NCBI GenBank assembly: GCA_036511675.1
Contig: DATCBU010000117.1
Coordinates: 1-64,000 of the forward strand
Source: Chersky-840 sp036511675
GTDB lineage: Bacteria > Actinomycetota > Acidimicrobiia > Acidimicrobiales > UBA8190
Direction: 5' to 3'
DNA length: 64,000 nt
Of the stretch, positions 62,533-64,000 are shown one piece after another (position 1 is the first letter of the stretch; each line of letters opens with the position of its first letter). Both the position numbers and the translations under genes were made by a program. The notes under the pieces were generated by a model. That model was not told the DNA's origin. It did not search any database and worked only from the letters and a program-made list of their open reading frames with translations.

Positions 62533-62662
62533 AGACTAGGGGTGCCACGTGAACGCTTCGTTTCCGACGTGCGACACGGCCGTGAACCGGAACCCGTAGG
62601 TACCGGGCTCGGGACCACCGGGGGGTGCGAGCGGACCACGGGGAGTGCGCGAGGTGCCGTGT

Positions 62663-63397
62663 TCACGAGGGGCGAACCGATCGTCCGGCGTGGACGGCGC
62701 CACCAGTACGAGCCCTGTTGCTGGTGGTGGCGTTGGTCTCGTGCGCCCGGTATGCCCATGCCCACTGGGCGGCTTCGTGGGCGATGGCGGGATGGACCTG
62801 CCACCGGACCAGTTGGAGCTCGACCTCGGGTCGGTCGTGGCTCGACGCCAGGAGGGCGAGCGCCAGGCGCCGGGCCGTGCGGCGGGCTTCGTCGAGCACC
62901 GGGGAGGAGCGGGCCGGGATCATCCAATGCGCATGGCGGTTCTGGAGCGATTCGGGCAGCCGCTGCAGATGGCGCTGCGGCATCGGCGGGATGCGGCGCC
63001 TGACCGCCAACGTGGTGGGCCCTTCGCGCCGAGCCATCTCGAAGGTCACACAGCGCGCCAGTGCCCGACGGAACGGGGACTGACGTCCGGCTCGGTCGCC
63101 GAGCCCCAGGGCGCGGGCTGTGTCGGCCAGGTCGAGGTCGAAGCCGGCGGGGTCGTCATCGAGCCCGGCCGCGAACCGCCGCATCAACCAAGTGCAGGTC
63201 GGCCCGATGATCCCGAGCCAGAAGGTCTCGACATAGAGCGACCGGGGGTCATAGCCCAGTCGATCGATGACCGGGTCGGGCCACCCCACGATCCGGATGC
63301 ATTCCGGCACCGACTCGGGCTCGAGCTCCGACCCGGACTCGGCAACGGAACGCACGACGGGACGCACGACAGGGACGGGGACGGGAACGACGGACAT
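62663..63397 (-). CDS. Conserved actinobacterial hypothetical protein, 244 aa
   Basis: From ATG 63397. A Val/Pro-rich N-terminus is followed by GYDPRSLYVETFWLGIIGPT then CTWLMRRFAAGLDDDPAGF, a pattern I associate with an uncharacterised actinobacterial family found near cell-division or envelope genes. The C-terminal half is Arg-rich and helical. No signal peptide. The 130-bp gap after its stop, up to the ACT-domain gene, shows no gene. Confidence 0.7.
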   Translation of the reverse strand: MSVVPVPVPVVRPVVRSVAESGSELEPESVPECIRIVGWPDPVIDRLGYDPRSLYVETFWLGIIGPTCTWLMRRFAAGLDDDPAGFDLDLADTARALGLGDRAGRQSPFRRALARCVTFEMARREGPTTLAVRRRIPPMPQRHLQRLPESLQNRHAHWMIPARSSPVLDEARRTARRLALALLASSHDRPEVELQLVRWQVHPAIAHEAAQWAWAYRAHETNATTSNRARTGGAVHAGRSVRPS

Positions 63398-63447
63398 GGC
63401 TGCTCCAGCTCACGGTGGACGGGACAGGAGCACCCTCGCGCCCGCGC

Positions 63448-63483
63448 CTCGCCGTCAACCTCGCGGTCAACCTCGCCGTCGAC
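63448..63483. repeat. Imperfect 12-bp tandem repeat (three copies)
   Basis: CTCGCCGTCAAC (63448-63459) is repeated at 63460-63471 and 63472-63483 with one change each. It lies between the hypothetical gene start (63397) and the CAP-like gene stop (63532). If translated on the minus strand it would give a short acidic/basic tetrapeptide repeat, but no gene is supported there. Confidence 0.6.
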
Positions 63484-63531
63484 CGCCCGATGTCCTGACC
63501 GCGGTATTGCACGAGCACGCCCACGCCTCAC

Positions 63532-64000
63532 TCAGCGCGCCCCCGCTGCTTGGGACTGGGCCCAGGTATAGGTGTAGGTCGGGGTCCCGGTCATCAAGGC
63601 GAACAGGACGGCGTCGCTCGTCCACGGGCTGTCCGAAGCCACAGTGGCCTCGGCCGCCCCCATGACGAGGGTGCTGTGCGACGCCGCGATCACCGACGCG
63701 TTGAACCCCAGGATGTTGTCGCGATGTCCCCAGCACGACCCGGGATTTGCGGCGCTGCAGTCGATGTCTCCGGATCCGGGCCCGTCGTCGTACAGCCAGT
63801 TGTAGTTCGAGCCCAGCGGGCCCGCACCCTCGCCCCAGTTCGAGGCCCATCTCGTCACGGTGGTCCCGGGCGGCACCGACGCCGGGGTGGGGTCGGTGTT
63901 GGCGGCGGCCGCGTTCTGGGCATCGGTGTCGAGCTGCGCCACCATCCCGACCACGGGCGGCAGGCCCCGGTCGACACGCTCGATGTCGGTGAGGACGAAG
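63532..64000 (-). CDS. CAP-superfamily-like secreted protein, 5' truncated by window edge
   Basis: The frame is open to the right edge; about 155 residues are visible. FVLTDIERVDRGLPPVVGMV at the visible start, the helix with AQLDTDAQNAAAANTD, WASNWGEGAGPLGSNYNWLY and the SCWGHRDNILGF motif resemble a CAP/SCP domain (the HRxxIL element), with Cys residues typical of secreted forms. The N-terminus and any signal peptide lie outside. Stop at 63532. Confidence 0.7.
   Translation of the reverse strand, partial: FVLTDIERVDRGLPPVVGMVAQLDTDAQNAAAANTDPTPASVPPGTTVTRWASNWGEGAGPLGSNYNWLYDDGPGSGDIDCSAANPGSCWGHRDNILGFNASVIAASHSTLVMGAAEATVASDSPWTSDAVLFALMTGTPTYTYTWAQSQAAGAR

Overview
The window is about 64 kb of high-GC DNA from an actinobacterial chromosome. 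The best fit is class Acidimicrobiia or a close relative. Supporting features are an F420-pathway guanylyltransferase with a luciferase-like F420-type oxidoreductase, a WhiB-type iron-sulfur regulator, a homodimeric AceE-type pyruvate dehydrogenase, a DUF222/HNH gene, secreted GYWLV/DGGVFSFG repeat proteins, and frequent GTG/TTG starts. I saw no rRNA, tRNA, CRISPR array, insertion sequence or prophage. This looks like core chromosome with small accessory patches. The species assignment is inference.

Layout. 0-8 kb: the Lys/Ala-rich tail of a histone-like DNA-binding protein, a perfect terminator hairpin, cofC facing gpsA, a class III nucleotide cyclase, a GH38 alpha-mannosidase and an acyl-CoA synthetase. 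8-15 kb: cutA, several small proteins, rnhB, an acyl-CoA dehydrogenase, a DMT transporter coupled to glutamate dehydrogenase, and a metallo-beta-lactamase-fold hydrolase. 15-20 kb: an extracytoplasmic propeller lipoprotein, an ECF sigma factor overlapping a membrane-anchored propeller protein, and a second acyl-CoA dehydrogenase behind an operator-like palindrome. 20-31 kb: thiE with a HhH-GPD protein, a WhiB regulator behind a 24-bp perfect palindrome, a repeat-rich 377-bp gap, two secreted proteins, an F420-type oxidoreductase and a second ECF sigma/membrane-protein pair. 31-35 kb: a GNAT enzyme, an orphan FtsX-type permease, a VOC protein and a remarkable Ser-X-X triplet-repeat protein.

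35-50 kb is the 2-oxoacid dehydrogenase and lipoylation neighbourhood. It holds aceE (E1) and, about 5 kb on, lpdA (E3), E2 and a single reading frame that fuses a complete lipoyl octanoyltransferase (LipB) to a complete lipoyl synthase (LipA). Between them lie a frameshifted DUF222/HNH gene, rnhA behind four 11-bp PhoB/PhoP-like direct repeats, two oxidoreductases and a DUF2203 protein. After the fusion come an M24 peptidase and an SDR, each overlapping the gene before it by four bases.

50-64 kb: a TSUP permease, a second orphan FtsX permease, SnoaL-like proteins, a secreted coiled-coil/transglycosylase protein, cobalamin-dependent metH divergent from a PduO-type cobalamin adenosyltransferase, leucyl aminopeptidase, an ACT-domain protein and, at the edge, part of a CAP-like secreted protein. 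The strongest candidates for something new are the LipB-LipA fusion (45937-47616), the PHO-box-like array (39973-40016), the Ser-X-X protein (35212-35535), and the two ECF sigma/single-pass membrane protein modules.
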